In this document: positions 9,072 through 17,978 of the stretch, piece by piece
How positions within the stretch are numbered: position 1 is the stretch's first letter
Layout: the number at the start of each line of letters is the position of its first letter
Program-made: the position numbers and the translations under genes
The notes under the pieces: model-generated
Databases searched by the model: none
Seen by the model: the letters and a program-made list of their open reading frames with translations, nothing else
What the model was told of the DNA's origin: nothing
NCBI RefSeq assembly: GCF_016406145.1
Contig: NZ_CP066306.1
Span: 2,418,001 to 2,482,000, forward strand
Direction: 5' to 3'
DNA length: 64,000 bases
From: Pseudomonas putida
GTDB taxonomy: Bacteria > Pseudomonadota > Gammaproteobacteria > Pseudomonadales > Pseudomonadaceae

Positions 9072-9673
9072 GGCCGGCCACCGTCGCCGGACAGGTCAAG
9101 CAGCAGGTTGACCTGGAGCAGCGGCCAGGCCTGAGTGCCTTGCAGTTGTACCGCCACGCGCACTGCCTGGGGCAGGCGCTCTGGCCACGGCCACTGGGGC
9201 ATCCAGCCGGTGGCCTTGCCCAGCGGGGAGTAGCCGCGGTAATTCAGGTGCAGCCCTTTGACCCCCTCCAGCAAGCGCTGGGGCTCGCCCCAGGCCTGCA
9301 GGCGTTGGCCTTGCAGCCTGGCCAACCGGATCTCCAGGTGCCCTTGGCGCAGTTGCAGGCGCTGGCGGTAGATACCTCCACCTACAGAGCTTGGCAGCGG
9401 GGCGAAAAACACCACCGTATCGTTTTGCCCTTCGAACGTTGCGGTGTGGGCGCCCTGGCCGGTCGCTGCGGTCAATGGCAACACCTGGCCCAGCGCCTGG
9501 CGCAGGAACCGCTGAGTTGCACGCAATTCATCGAGCCGGGCGCTGTAGCGCTCGGCCTTTGCCACAGAGCGGTTGGCCGCCACCAGGGCGCTGCCGACCA
9601 GGCCCAGCAGCAACCCCAGCAGGCTGATGACCACCAGGATCTCCAGCAGGGTAAAGCCTGCCTGGCGCTTCAT
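9068..9673 (-). CDS. gspJ: Minor pseudopilin GspJ
   Basis: A 201-residue pseudopilin. The leader MKRQAG is cut before FTLLEILVVISLLGLLLG, with Phe1 and Glu5 in place for prepilin peptidase. The globular part has several beta-strand-like segments (TVVFFAPLPSSVGGGIYRQ). It forms the tip complex with GspI and GspK. ATGA overlaps join it to gspI and gspK. The prepilin peptidase itself is not in this cluster, so PilD encoded elsewhere must act. Confidence 0.9.
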   Translation of the reverse strand: MKRQAGFTLLEILVVISLLGLLLGLVGSALVAANRSVAKAERYSARLDELRATQRFLRQALGQVLPLTAATGQGAHTATFEGQNDTVVFFAPLPSSVGGGIYRQRLQLRQGHLEIRLARLQGQRLQAWGEPQRLLEGVKGLHLNYRGYSPLGKATGWMPQWPWPERLPQAVRVAVQLQGTQAWPLLQVNLLLDLSGDGGRP

Positions 9674-10032
9674 GTTCCACTGCCTGGCGTACGTGCGCGC
9701 AGGGTGCTGTAGCGCCAGGTGTGCCCGCTGTCGCTCAGGGTCAGGTCCAGCCGGTACAGTTCCAGGCGTGTGGGCACTGCCTGTTCCAGGGTGACGTCCA
9801 GCACCCAGTCGATGCCCTGCCAGCTACCCCGTTGCTGGCCTACGGCAAGCGGGCCCAGGTCGAAGTCGTCCAGCAGCGAACGCGCCGCCGCGTTGTGGCG
9901 GTCACTGCGCTCTACCTGCGCCAGTGAGCGGCTGCTCTGGGCGAATGCGCCCAGCAGGATGCTCGAGGCCACCACCAGCAGGGCAATTGCTGCCAGCATT
10001 TCCAGCAGGGTGAAACCACGCTGACCGGTCAT
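9670..10032 (-). CDS. gspI: Minor pseudopilin GspI
   Basis: A 120-residue pseudopilin with leader MTGQRG before FTLLEMLAAIALLVVASSIL (Phe1 and Glu5 present). The length fits GspI. I start at ATG 10032, which overlaps the gspH stop in an ATGA, rather than at the end of the open frame at 10086, because the leader must be short and basic. Confidence 0.9.
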   Translation of the reverse strand: MTGQRGFTLLEMLAAIALLVVASSILLGAFAQSSRSLAQVERSDRHNAAARSLLDDFDLGPLAVGQQRGSWQGIDWVLDVTLEQAVPTRLELYRLDLTLSDSGHTWRYSTLRARTPGSGT

Positions 10033-10469
10033 GGCAACTCCCGCACTTGCACGCTGCCGGTGAGCCAGCTGACGTCGATGCGCCAACGCGCCTGGCCGCG
10101 GCTGATCAGGATGTTGCCGCCGCTGGCCGCACCATCGGGGTAAAACTCAAAGCCCGCACCCAGGCCGCGGGCCGTCTGCAGGCGCACGGTGAAGTCTTCG
10201 GGCCAGCCCTGGGGCGTGCGCCCAGGTGCCTGCACCTGCCTGCGCTGCAGGTCGAAGCTCGCGCGCACCGGTTGCCCGCTGGCAATGGCCTGCACGCGCG
10301 CGCTACGCAGAGCTGACACCATGTTTGCCAATGCACTGCGCTCATGGGCCACCAGCATGCCCCGGCCAATGCCAACGGCCAGGATCGACGTGGCAACGCC
10401 GACCAGCACGATGACGATCAGCAGTTCGAACAGGGTAAAACCGTGTTCGCGGGGCGGGCGCGCTGCCAT
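10029..10469 (-). CDS. gspH: Minor pseudopilin GspH
   Basis: A 146-residue pseudopilin with leader MAARPPREHG then FTLFELLIVIVLVGVATSIL. A GspH-type C-terminal region follows (SALRSARVQAIASGQPVRAS and a beta-rich tail). It sits between GspG and GspI, the usual place. It lies 2 bases from the gspG end. Confidence 0.9.
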   Translation of the reverse strand: MAARPPREHGFTLFELLIVIVLVGVATSILAVGIGRGMLVAHERSALANMVSALRSARVQAIASGQPVRASFDLQRRQVQAPGRTPQGWPEDFTVRLQTARGLGAGFEFYPDGAASGGNILISRGQARWRIDVSWLTGSVQVRELP

Positions 10470-10471
10470 GG

Positions 10472-10894
10472 TTATTCCCAGTTGCCCACGTCGGCCTTGT
10501 AGCCTTCGCCACCGACCGCGCCATCCTGGCCGAGGAAGATCAGGTCGAAGCTGGCGTGGCTACCGGGGAAGTGGTAGGCGAAGCCATGGCCAAAGGGGTC
10601 GACCAGGTCCGAGGGCTTGGCATAGGGCCCGGCCCAGCGGTTGGCGTTGGCCGGCTTTTCGAGCAGTTGCCCAAGGTTTGCCGGCGGCGCGCCGACATCC
10701 AGGGCATAGCTTTCGACCTTCATGCTCAGGCTGGCCAACTGCGCCTTGCCGGCACCGTACTTGCCCTTGTCGACGTTACCGCCGACCTGGCGCACCACGA
10801 TGGTCGCGACAATGCCCAGCAGCACGATCACGGCAAGCATTTCGAGCAGGGTGAAGCCCGCTTGGCGGGCGTTGAAGCGTTGCTTGGAGGGCAT
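10472..10894 (-). CDS. gspG: Major pseudopilin GspG
   Basis: A 140-residue protein with leader MPSKQRFNARQAG before FTLLEMLAVIVLLGIVATIV. The GspG body is typical: VESYALDVGAPPANLGQL, then DPFGHGFAYHFPG and the calcium-loop-like GGEGYKADVGNW near the end. It polymerises into the pseudopilus that pushes substrate through the secretin. It is 10 bases from gspF. Confidence 0.93.
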   Translation of the reverse strand: MPSKQRFNARQAGFTLLEMLAVIVLLGIVATIVVRQVGGNVDKGKYGAGKAQLASLSMKVESYALDVGAPPANLGQLLEKPANANRWAGPYAKPSDLVDPFGHGFAYHFPGSHASFDLIFLGQDGAVGGEGYKADVGNWE

Positions 10895-10904
10895 GGGCGG
10901 TTTC

Positions 10905-12104
10905 CTAGATATTGCTGGTAAGGCTCATCAGCGGCAGCATGATGGCGAGCATGATTGCCGCCACCATCACCGCCATGACGATGGTCAGGGTGGGCACCAG
11001 CGCCGCGAGCAGGCGGTCGATGGTGCGTTTGGCTTCAAGGTCGTAGACATCGGCGACTTTGAGCAGCATCGCGCCGAGGGTGCCCGACTGTTCACCGACT
11101 TCGATCATCTGCAGGGCAAGCTCCGGCAGCAGAGCCTCTGCCGATAGCGCAAGGCTCAGGCTGCTGCCTTGCTTGACCTGGTCGGTGGTGCGCTCCACAT
11201 GCTCGCGCAGTGCATGGTTGGCACTGACTTCGCGGCCGATCGCCAGTGAACCGAGCAGGGTGACGCTGTTGCTCAACAAAGTGCCCAAGGTGCGCGCCAG
11301 GCGTGCGGTTTCCAGGCGCTGCAGCAGCGGGCCGAACAGGCGGTTGCGCCACAGGCGCAGGTCCTGGGCCACTCGCCGGCGCGGGTCACGCCGTGCGGCC
11401 AGGCCAAGCCAGCCGGCGCCGAGCAGCGTCAGCAGGCAGGCCAGCCCCCAGGCATTGACGAATTCGCCCATGGCCAGCACAGCGCGGGTCACCAGCGGGA
11501 TGGGCACGCCCAGGTCCTGGAAGATCGGTACGAATTGCGGCACCACATAGGCCAGCAGCAGCGCCAGCGAGCCGACCACACCGATCACCAGGAAAGCCGG
11601 GTAGATCAGCGCGTTGATCACTTCGCCACGCAGTTTGTGGCTTTGTTCCAGGTAGCCGGCAAGCTGGGCCAGGGTCACTTCGAGTACACCGCCGGCTTCG
11701 CCGGCCCGCACCAGGCTGGTGTAGAACGGTGAGAAACTGCCCGGGTGTTCCTCAAGCGCCTGGGACAGCGGCAAGCCGGCTTTGACCTGCTCGCGCACCC
11801 GCTCCAGCACGGCCTTGGCGGCGGGCCTGCGCACGTTCTTCAGCACGGTGCCCAGCGCCCGGTCCAGCGGTTGCCCGGCGCTGAGCAGGGTAGTGAGCTG
11901 CTGTGTGATGGTGATCAGTTCCACCGGCTGGAACATGCTGCGCGCCTTGCCCGAACGCAGCAGGCGGCTACCCTGCCTGAGCTGCAGAATCAGCAGGCCG
12001 CGCCGTTGCAACTGGCGAGCGGCGTGGTCACGGTCACTGGCGTCCAGTTCGCCTTGCTGCTTGCGGCCCTCGCTGTCGAGCGCGGTGTAGGAAAAGGTCG
12101 GCAC
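10905..12104 (-). CDS. gspF: Type II secretion inner-membrane platform protein GspF
   Basis: About 399 residues, with two repeats of the T2SSF domain and membrane helices in ALIYPAFLVIGVVGSLALLL, CLLTLLGAGWLGLAA and TLTIVMAVMVAAIMLAIM. The N terminus PTFSYTALDSEGRKQQGELDA aligns with the usual GspF start (xxFxYxALDxxGxxxxG), so I choose GTG 12104, one base after the gspE stop. GTG 12113 or 12116 would add 3-4 residues. The open frame continues further into gspE, but those residues are not GspF-like. Confidence 0.9.
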   Translation of the reverse strand: MPTFSYTALDSEGRKQQGELDASDRDHAARQLQRRGLLILQLRQGSRLLRSGKARSMFQPVELITITQQLTTLLSAGQPLDRALGTVLKNVRRPAAKAVLERVREQVKAGLPLSQALEEHPGSFSPFYTSLVRAGEAGGVLEVTLAQLAGYLEQSHKLRGEVINALIYPAFLVIGVVGSLALLLAYVVPQFVPIFQDLGVPIPLVTRAVLAMGEFVNAWGLACLLTLLGAGWLGLAARRDPRRRVAQDLRLWRNRLFGPLLQRLETARLARTLGTLLSNSVTLLGSLAIGREVSANHALREHVERTTDQVKQGSSLSLALSAEALLPELALQMIEVGEQSGTLGAMLLKVADVYDLEAKRTIDRLLAALVPTLTIVMAVMVAAIMLAIMLPLMSLTSNI

Positions 12105-12105
12105 C

Positions 12106-13797
12106 TCAATCACCACCCGTGACGCGCAGCACTTCTTCAAGCGAGGTGACGCCGGCCAGGGCCTGGCGCAGGCCGTCCTCATAGAGGGTCACCAGCCCGT
12201 TGCGACGGGCGTGGGCCTCGAGTGTGGCGGCATCGGTCTGGCGCATGAGCATGCCGCGCAGCTCTTCGTCCATGACCAGCAGTTCGGTGATCGCGCTGCG
12301 CCCATGGTAGCCACCGCCCGGCGCCTGCTCGTCTGGGCGGTACAGCATGATCGGACGCTGTTGCGTGTAGCGGGCCAACTGGTGGCGCTCGACCAGTTCG
12401 GCCGGTGCCTGGAAGGCGATACGGGTGGCCGGGTCGAGGCGGCGCACCAGGCGCTGGGCAAGGATGCCCTGCAGGGTGGAGGCGAGCAGGTAACCTTCGA
12501 CGCCCATGTCCAGCAGGCGGGTGATGCTGGCGGCGGCGCTGTTGGTGTGCAGGGTCGACAGTACCAGGTGCCCGGTCAGCGATGACTGGATGGCGATGCG
12601 GCAGGTTTCCAGGTCGCGCATTTCACCGATCATGATCACGTCCGGGTCCTGACGCACGATCGAGCGCAATGCCGTGGCAAACCCCAGGCCGATGGCAGGC
12701 TTGACCTGGATCTGGTTGATGCCGGTGAGCTGGTATTCGACCGGGTCTTCCACGGTGATGATCTTGCGTTCGGCGGTGTTCAGGCCCGACAACGCGGTGT
12801 AAAGGGTGGTGGTCTTGCCCGAGCCGGTGGGCCCTGTTACCAAAAAGATGCCATGGGGGCGCGCCAGCAGATGCTCGATGCTTTGCAGGGTGGGGCCACG
12901 GATGCCCAGGCTGGCGAAGTCGAAACTCACGGTTTGCCGGTCCAGCAGGCGCATCACCACCGACTCGCCGAAACTGGTTGGCACGGTGGAGACCCGCAAG
13001 TCCAGTTCGCGGCCCTGAATGCGCAGCATGATCCGCCCATCCTGCGGCAGGCGGCGCTCGGCGATATCCAGCCGGGCCATGATCTTCAGCCGCGAGATGA
13101 CCGCTGCGGCGTAACCGGCCGGTGGTGCTTCGCCTTCGACGAGCACGCCGTCGACCCGGTAGCGCACTTTCAGCTGGGTTTCGAACGGTTCTACGTGGAT
13201 GTCCGAAGCGCGACGGTCGACGGCGTGTTGCAGCATCAGGTTGACCAGGCGGATCACTGGCGCCTCGGAGGCCATGTCCTTGAGCTGTTCGATGTCGCCT
13301 TCGTCGATGCTGTCGTCGTCCAGGGTCTGGATCAGCGCGCCCATGGCCGAGCGGCCTTCGCCGTAGGCCTGTTCGATCAGGGCGGTGATTTCGTCGCTGG
13401 TCCCTACCACCAGCTCTACCTGTTTTGCCGCCTGGTAACCGAGTGCGTTCAGCGCGTAGGCCGAAAGCGGCACGGCGGCGGCGACCTGCAAGTGGCTGCT
13501 GCTTTCGCTGAGGGTGACCACGCCGTAGTGGCGGGCAAAGCGTTCAGTGGCCACAGGCGGGGAGTCGACACGCTGCCTGTCCAGCCTGGGCACGCCCAGC
13601 AACTCGGCGTAGGCCGCGGCCATTTGCTGCTCTCTTACTGCACCCAGGCGCAGCAAGGTGCGCAGTTTTTCATGTTCGCCCATTGCCTGGGCCACGCCCA
13701 AGCGTGCAGCGCGATTCATATCAGCCGGTTGCAATGCGCCAGCATTGAGCAGCCACTCACATATATCGTCAGCAGAGGGGATAGTTGATTTCATCAT
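12106..13797 (-). CDS. gspE: Type II secretion ATPase GspE
   Basis: A 563-residue cytoplasmic ATPase that drives pseudopilus assembly. It has an N1E-like region (residues 1-150), Walker A GPTGSGKTTTLY, Asp box (TVEDPVEYQL), Walker B-like VIMIGEMRDLETC and a His box (LVLSTLHTNSA). The tetracysteine zinc motif normally found after LVRRLDP is missing: the stretch up to GYHGRSAITELL has no cysteine. It is the first gene of the operon. Two adjacent ATGs (13797 and 13794) are possible and no strong ribosome-binding site is seen. Confidence 0.93.
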   Translation of the reverse strand: MMKSTIPSADDICEWLLNAGALQPADMNRAARLGVAQAMGEHEKLRTLLRLGAVREQQMAAAYAELLGVPRLDRQRVDSPPVATERFARHYGVVTLSESSSHLQVAAAVPLSAYALNALGYQAAKQVELVVGTSDEITALIEQAYGEGRSAMGALIQTLDDDSIDEGDIEQLKDMASEAPVIRLVNLMLQHAVDRRASDIHVEPFETQLKVRYRVDGVLVEGEAPPAGYAAAVISRLKIMARLDIAERRLPQDGRIMLRIQGRELDLRVSTVPTSFGESVVMRLLDRQTVSFDFASLGIRGPTLQSIEHLLARPHGIFLVTGPTGSGKTTTLYTALSGLNTAERKIITVEDPVEYQLTGINQIQVKPAIGLGFATALRSIVRQDPDVIMIGEMRDLETCRIAIQSSLTGHLVLSTLHTNSAAASITRLLDMGVEGYLLASTLQGILAQRLVRRLDPATRIAFQAPAELVERHQLARYTQQRPIMLYRPDEQAPGGGYHGRSAITELLVMDEELRGMLMRQTDAATLEAHARRNGLVTLYEDGLRQALAGVTSLEEVLRVTGGD

Positions 13798-14279
13798 GAT
13801 GGCTTAGTGCAAGTGCTGGCTATATAGCGGCACTTTACTACTTGTCAGGCCTGAGGTGGCCCGGAGAATACTTTGGAATTTTAACTGTTGCAACAGCCTA
13901 TGTTTTTGGTTTGTTCAGTATGAATTAGCTGGCTGTTTTCAGCGGTCTCGTAAGCATATCACCCTGCTAAACCTAATTGCAACTAGGTTTAGCGAGAGGC
14001 AAATTCTTGCCCTGAATTCTCAAAAAAAGCATGGGAAAACCACAATCCTAATAATTTTTGGAATCTGCAAATACAAATATGCGCTGAACATGTATTTGAT
14101 GTGATTCTGTTCTTTATGTTTGGATGTTATTTGGCGTGGTTTTTTTGTTTTTTTGATACGTTGCCCACTGTGCACTTCATGAGCGCTTGAACTTTTCATT
14201 GAACTGCCCAGACTTACGCGCCGGCCGGGCCATGTTTGCGGCCCGCTAATTCCTGCATTCTTTTTTCGAGAACTATTCG
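13798..14279. other. AT-rich intergenic region upstream of T2SS and GH3 genes
   Basis: These 482 bases separate the divergent gspE operon and the small exported protein gene. From about 13860 to 14160 the sequence is far richer in A and T than anything around it, with runs such as TTTTTTGTTTTTTTG near 14143. I see no convincing gene. It should hold both promoters. A perfect inverted repeat lies at 13966-13993 and is listed separately. Confidence 0.6.
13966..13993. promoter_or_regulatory. Perfect inverted repeat, candidate operator
   Basis: GCTAAACCTA (13966-13975) and TAGGTTTAGC (13984-13993) are exact reverse complements separated by 8 bases. The 28-base symmetric site in an AT-rich divergent promoter region looks like a binding site for a dimeric regulator; the TetR gene at 17262 is one candidate. 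A cruciform or RNA hairpin is the alternative. No second copy was noticed in the window. Confidence 0.5.
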
Positions 14280-14522
14280 ATGAATAGACTACTGCTGCCG
14301 TTCGCCTGTTCGGCACTGCTGGCCACTGTGCCAAATGCCTTTGCAGATACAAACGGCGCCACTTCTGGTACAGCGGCTTATGAAGCCCGTGAACAACTGG
14401 ACAGCCAGCGCGAACACCTGTCCGGCGTCAGCGATGTTGCAAAGGGCGCCACTGATGCCAATGCCTTTGTCGACGTGCCGGTAGACACCGCCGATGCGCC
14501 CGCGCTGGTCAGCCAGCCGTAA
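14280..14522 (+). CDS. Small exported protein, unknown
   Basis: An 80-residue product with a clear signal peptide (MNRLLLPFACSALLATVP, cleavage probably after NAFA). The mature part of about 58 residues is acidic, rich in Ala, Asp, Thr and Val, with no cysteine. GAGAA lies about 8 bases before the ATG. It is 46 bases upstream of the GH3 gene on the same strand, so co-transcription is likely. I do not recognise the family. Confidence 0.6.
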   Translation: MNRLLLPFACSALLATVPNAFADTNGATSGTAAYEAREQLDSQREHLSGVSDVAKGATDANAFVDVPVDTADAPALVSQP

Positions 14523-14568
14523 GGCCGCAGGTTTGCCTGCTCCCATTCTGTTCTTGAGGATTCAACCC

Positions 14569-17253
14569 GTGAAACATTTCAAACAGGCCGTGAGCCTGAT
14601 GGCGCTCGGCGTCATGCAGGCCTCGGGCGCTTTGGCGGCCGGGCCGGCCACCGGCAACGAGGTGGAGGCCCGGGTCAGCTCCATCCTGGACAACATGAAC
14701 CAGGCCGAGAAGATCAACTTCACCCGGGTCAATGACGGCCACATGATCCCGTCGCTGCTCAAGTGGGGTATCCAGGGCACGGTGGCCTACGACTCGTCCA
14801 TGGGCGTGCACGTCAATAACGCCACCTTTGGCGCACAATATCCTTCGCAGTCTGCCCTGGCCGCCACCTGGAGCATCAACCGGGCCAAAGAGTTCGGCCT
14901 GGCCATTGCCTATGAAACGCGTATTTCCGGCGGCCAGCAGATGCTCTCGCCCGGGGTGAACCTGTACCGCACGCCCTACAACGGCCGTTCGGCCGAGTAC
15001 GTCAGTGGCGAGGACCCGTTCCTTGGCGCGGTGTTGGCGCCGGCCATCGTCAACGGCATCCAGGCCCAAGGGATCCAGGCCAGTGGCAAGCATTACCTGG
15101 CCAATGAGCAGGAAGCCAATCGCCAGGCGGTCAATGTCGTGGCCGATGAGCGCACGCTGCGCGAACTGTACTTGCCCGGCTTCGAGTCGATGGTCAAGAA
15201 CGCCAACGTGGCGTCGATCATGTGCGGGTTCAACAAGGTCAACGGCGACTACGCCTGTGAAAACCACCACCTGATCACCGAGGTGCTCAAAGGCGAGTGG
15301 GGCTATCAGGGCACCGTTATCAGTGACTTCAATGCCATTCACGACCCGTTCAAAGGCGCATGGGCCGGCACCGACCTGGACATGCCTTCGGGCCTGCAGT
15401 TCACCGAGGCCAACCTGCTGCCGTACCTGTGTAGCGGCCAGCTGACCCAGAACGTCATCGACGACAAGGTCAAGCGCAACCTGCGTGCCGTGGTCAGCTA
15501 CGACCTCCAGGAAAACCTCAACACGGCAAAGACGCTGGAGCACACCGAGTACGGCCAGCGCGCGTCGCTGAACGCTGCTCGTGAAGGCATCGTGCTGCTG
15601 CGCAACGCCGATACCGCTGCTGGCAAGCCGCTGCTGCCCCTGGCGCGTACCGCCAGAATCGCAGTGATCGGCGACTGGGCCAACCAGGCGCCTGCCTCGC
15701 CGTTCGGTACCGCCAACTCGCCACCCAACAGCTACGTGACCGAACTCAGCGGGCTGCAGCAACTGGCGTCGAACAGCGCCAATGTCACCTACCTGTCGGC
15801 GTTGAGCCTGAACCCCAAGGCGGCAGTCTGGTACCAGCCGACCTCGTCCGGCAGCGGCGTCAGCAATGCCGGGGTGAAGGCCGAGTACTTCAGCAACACC
15901 AGCCTCAGCGGCGCCCCGGTACTGACCCGCATCGAGCCGGGCGTGAACCTCAACTGGACCACCAGCACCAATGAAACCAGCACCGGCACCACTGCCGTGT
16001 CCGGCTTCAGCCCGACGGCGGGGGCGTTCTCCGCACGCTTCAGTGCGACGATCAAACCGACCGTCTCGGGTGCGCATGTGTTCAAGGTGCGCGCCGACGG
16101 CCCTTACAAGCTTTGGGTCGATGGCAAGCTGGTGGTGCAGAGCGACGGCGTGCCGTACTCATCTGATGTGGTCAACGCGCTGACCACTTCGGGCAAGAGC
16201 GCTGCCCTGGTGGCGGGCAAGTCCTACAACGTCAAGCTTGAGTACCGCCGTGTGCAAGGCAACTTCACGCCGGCACTGGGCGGCCTGGCAGGCGTTCAGA
16301 TGAGCTGGGCGTCCCTGCGACCGCCGAAGGATATCGCCAGCTACGATGCCGTGGTGATCGCCGCAGGCACCAACTACGAGAACGAGGGTGAAGGCTCCGA
16401 CCACGACTACGCGCTGCCGGACCAGCAGGCCGAGCTGATCAAATTCGTCACCAAGGCCAACCCGAACACCATCGTCGTCACCCATGGCGGCGGCGTGGCC
16501 GACATGCAGCCGTGGGCCAAGAAGGTTGGCGCAGCGTTGCATGCCTGGTTCCCGGGGCAACAGGGCGGCCAGGCACTGGCTGAAATCCTGTATGGCAAGG
16601 TGAACCCGTCGGGCAAGCTGCCAGTGACCATCGACAAGAAGATCGAAGACAACCCAAGTTACGCGTCCTACCCGGACCCGGCCGCCTACCGGGGCGACAA
16701 CCCGCTGACCGAGATCGACTACAGCGAGGGGCTTTACATGGGGTACCGCGGCTATGACAAGAAGCACGCCAAACCGCTTTACCCGTTCGGCTTCGGCTTG
16801 TCGTACACCACGTTCGGCTATTCGGACTTGAAGCTCTCGACCAATGTGATGACCCCAGGCAACACCGTGAACGCCACGTTCACCCTGACCAACACGGGTG
16901 ACAAGGCGGGCTTTGAGGTCGCGCAGCTGTACATACAGCCGATCGACCCGCAAGTCGACCGCCCGAAGAAGGAGCTCAAGGGCTTTACCAAGGTGTACCT
17001 GGAGCCGGGCCAGAGCAAGACCGTGAGCCTGCCGATCGACTCACGCTCGCTGGCGTACTTCGTGCAGAACACCGACAGTTGGGACGTCGATGCCGGCAAG
17101 TTCAAGGTGTGGGTCGGCCCGGACTCGGAAAACCTCACGCTGCAGCGCACGCTGGTCACGCTCATGCCGCAACACTTGACCACGCGTGACAGCAACCCAC
17201 TACCTGCACCGCTGCAAGCGGCGGTGCAGGTCAGCGACAGCCAGGCTTACTGA
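14569..17253 (+). CDS. Secreted glycoside hydrolase family 3 with PA14 insert
   Basis: An 894-residue exported enzyme. A signal peptide (KHFKQAVSLMALGVMQASGA) is followed by the GH3 N-terminal barrel, with KHYLANEQE and the nucleophile motif GTVISDFNA (Asp253). The GH3 C-terminal domain follows, interrupted by a PA14 module (about residues 437-585, beginning GVKAEYFSNTSLSG), which often binds carbohydrate. The end is a fibronectin III-like domain (ATFTLTNTGDKAGFEVAQLY). GH3 enzymes of this shape cleave beta-glucosides or related glycans; the substrate here is unknown. I start at GTG 14569 with GAGGA 9 bases upstream, because the signal peptide begins there. The divergent T2SS operon makes it a candidate substrate of that system. 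Confidence 0.9.
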   Translation: MKHFKQAVSLMALGVMQASGALAAGPATGNEVEARVSSILDNMNQAEKINFTRVNDGHMIPSLLKWGIQGTVAYDSSMGVHVNNATFGAQYPSQSALAATWSINRAKEFGLAIAYETRISGGQQMLSPGVNLYRTPYNGRSAEYVSGEDPFLGAVLAPAIVNGIQAQGIQASGKHYLANEQEANRQAVNVVADERTLRELYLPGFESMVKNANVASIMCGFNKVNGDYACENHHLITEVLKGEWGYQGTVISDFNAIHDPFKGAWAGTDLDMPSGLQFTEANLLPYLCSGQLTQNVIDDKVKRNLRAVVSYDLQENLNTAKTLEHTEYGQRASLNAAREGIVLLRNADTAAGKPLLPLARTARIAVIGDWANQAPASPFGTANSPPNSYVTELSGLQQLASNSANVTYLSALSLNPKAAVWYQPTSSGSGVSNAGVKAEYFSNTSLSGAPVLTRIEPGVNLNWTTSTNETSTGTTAVSGFSPTAGAFSARFSATIKPTVSGAHVFKVRADGPYKLWVDGKLVVQSDGVPYSSDVVNALTTSGKSAALVAGKSYNVKLEYRRVQGNFTPALGGLAGVQMSWASLRPPKDIASYDAVVIAAGTNYENEGEGSDHDYALPDQQAELIKFVTKANPNTIVVTHGGGVADMQPWAKKVGAALHAWFPGQQGGQALAEILYGKVNPSGKLPVTIDKKIEDNPSYASYPDPAAYRGDNPLTEIDYSEGLYMGYRGYDKKHAKPLYPFGFGLSYTTFGYSDLKLSTNVMTPGNTVNATFTLTNTGDKAGFEVAQLYIQPIDPQVDRPKKELKGFTKVYLEPGQSKTVSLPIDSRSLAYFVQNTDSWDVDAGKFKVWVGPDSENLTLQRTLVTLMPQHLTTRDSNPLPAPLQAAVQVSDSQAY

Positions 17254-17261
17254 CCGTCGCA

Positions 17262-17906
17262 CTAGGCCTTGATGCAAGAGGCAAGGCGTAGCAGGTAGGC
17301 GTCGAAGACCGCTTCGACGTCGACCTGGTCCGGGGCGCGCAGCCACTGGATCTGCAGGCCATCCATCACGGCGAAGATCTCGGTCGCCAACGACTTCGCA
17401 TCAATGTCCTTGCGCACCTCGCCATGCTCGACCAGCGCCGCCAGGTGCGCCTTGGCGTGGGCGTGGGTCAGCGCGAATTTCTCCTTGTACCAGGGCCAGG
17501 CCGGGTGCTGCTCGGACAGGCTTTCGACGCTGATCATCATCGAAGCCTGGCATTCAAGCAGGTTCTGCACGCTGAAATTCATGCTCATGCGCACGAAGGC
17601 CAGGAAGTTCGCAAGCGTCGGCGCCATCTCCAGCTCGGCAAATTTCTCCGTCACTCGCCGATCGCGCCGATCGAGCAAGGCCTGCAGCAACGACACCTTG
17701 TTGGGGAAGTGGTGCAACAGCCCGACCGTGGTGATGCCGGCGATTTCGGCCACATCGCGCATGGAGGCTGCCGCATAACCGTCTTTGGCGAACACGGCGG
17801 TGGCCGCATCCAGCAGGGCGGCGCGGCGCATCTCGCCCTTGGGGGCACGGCGGCGTTTGGTGACCGTTGCGCTGGACGCTTCGGTTTCGTGATCCTGACC
17901 TGACAT
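17262..17906 (-). CDS. TetR-family transcriptional regulator
   Basis: A 214-residue repressor-type protein. After a basic N-terminal tail comes the TetR helix-turn-helix (RRAALLDAATAVFAKDGYAA, then MRDVAEIAGITTVGLLHHFP-NK). The C-terminal ligand domain is not diagnostic. It ends 8 bases after the GH3 stop in convergent orientation. Its targets could be the GH3 promoter region or the MATE gene upstream; neither is shown by the sequence. Confidence 0.88.
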   Translation of the reverse strand: MSGQDHETEASSATVTKRRRAPKGEMRRAALLDAATAVFAKDGYAAASMRDVAEIAGITTVGLLHHFPNKVSLLQALLDRRDRRVTEKFAELEMAPTLANFLAFVRMSMNFSVQNLLECQASMMISVESLSEQHPAWPWYKEKFALTHAHAKAHLAALVEHGEVRKDIDAKSLATEIFAVMDGLQIQWLRAPDQVDVEAVFDAYLLRLASCIKA

Positions 17907-17978
17907 AAACCAACTTCAAGCTGTGGTGGGTGGTGTGCCGGTTCCGCTGAAGCGGCGAGGGCGATTATGGCAAAAGTT

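Noticed and set aside
14509..16077. A 522-codon minus-strand frame inside the GH3 gene
   Set aside because: Shadow of the GH3 reading frame; no domain and no start signal.
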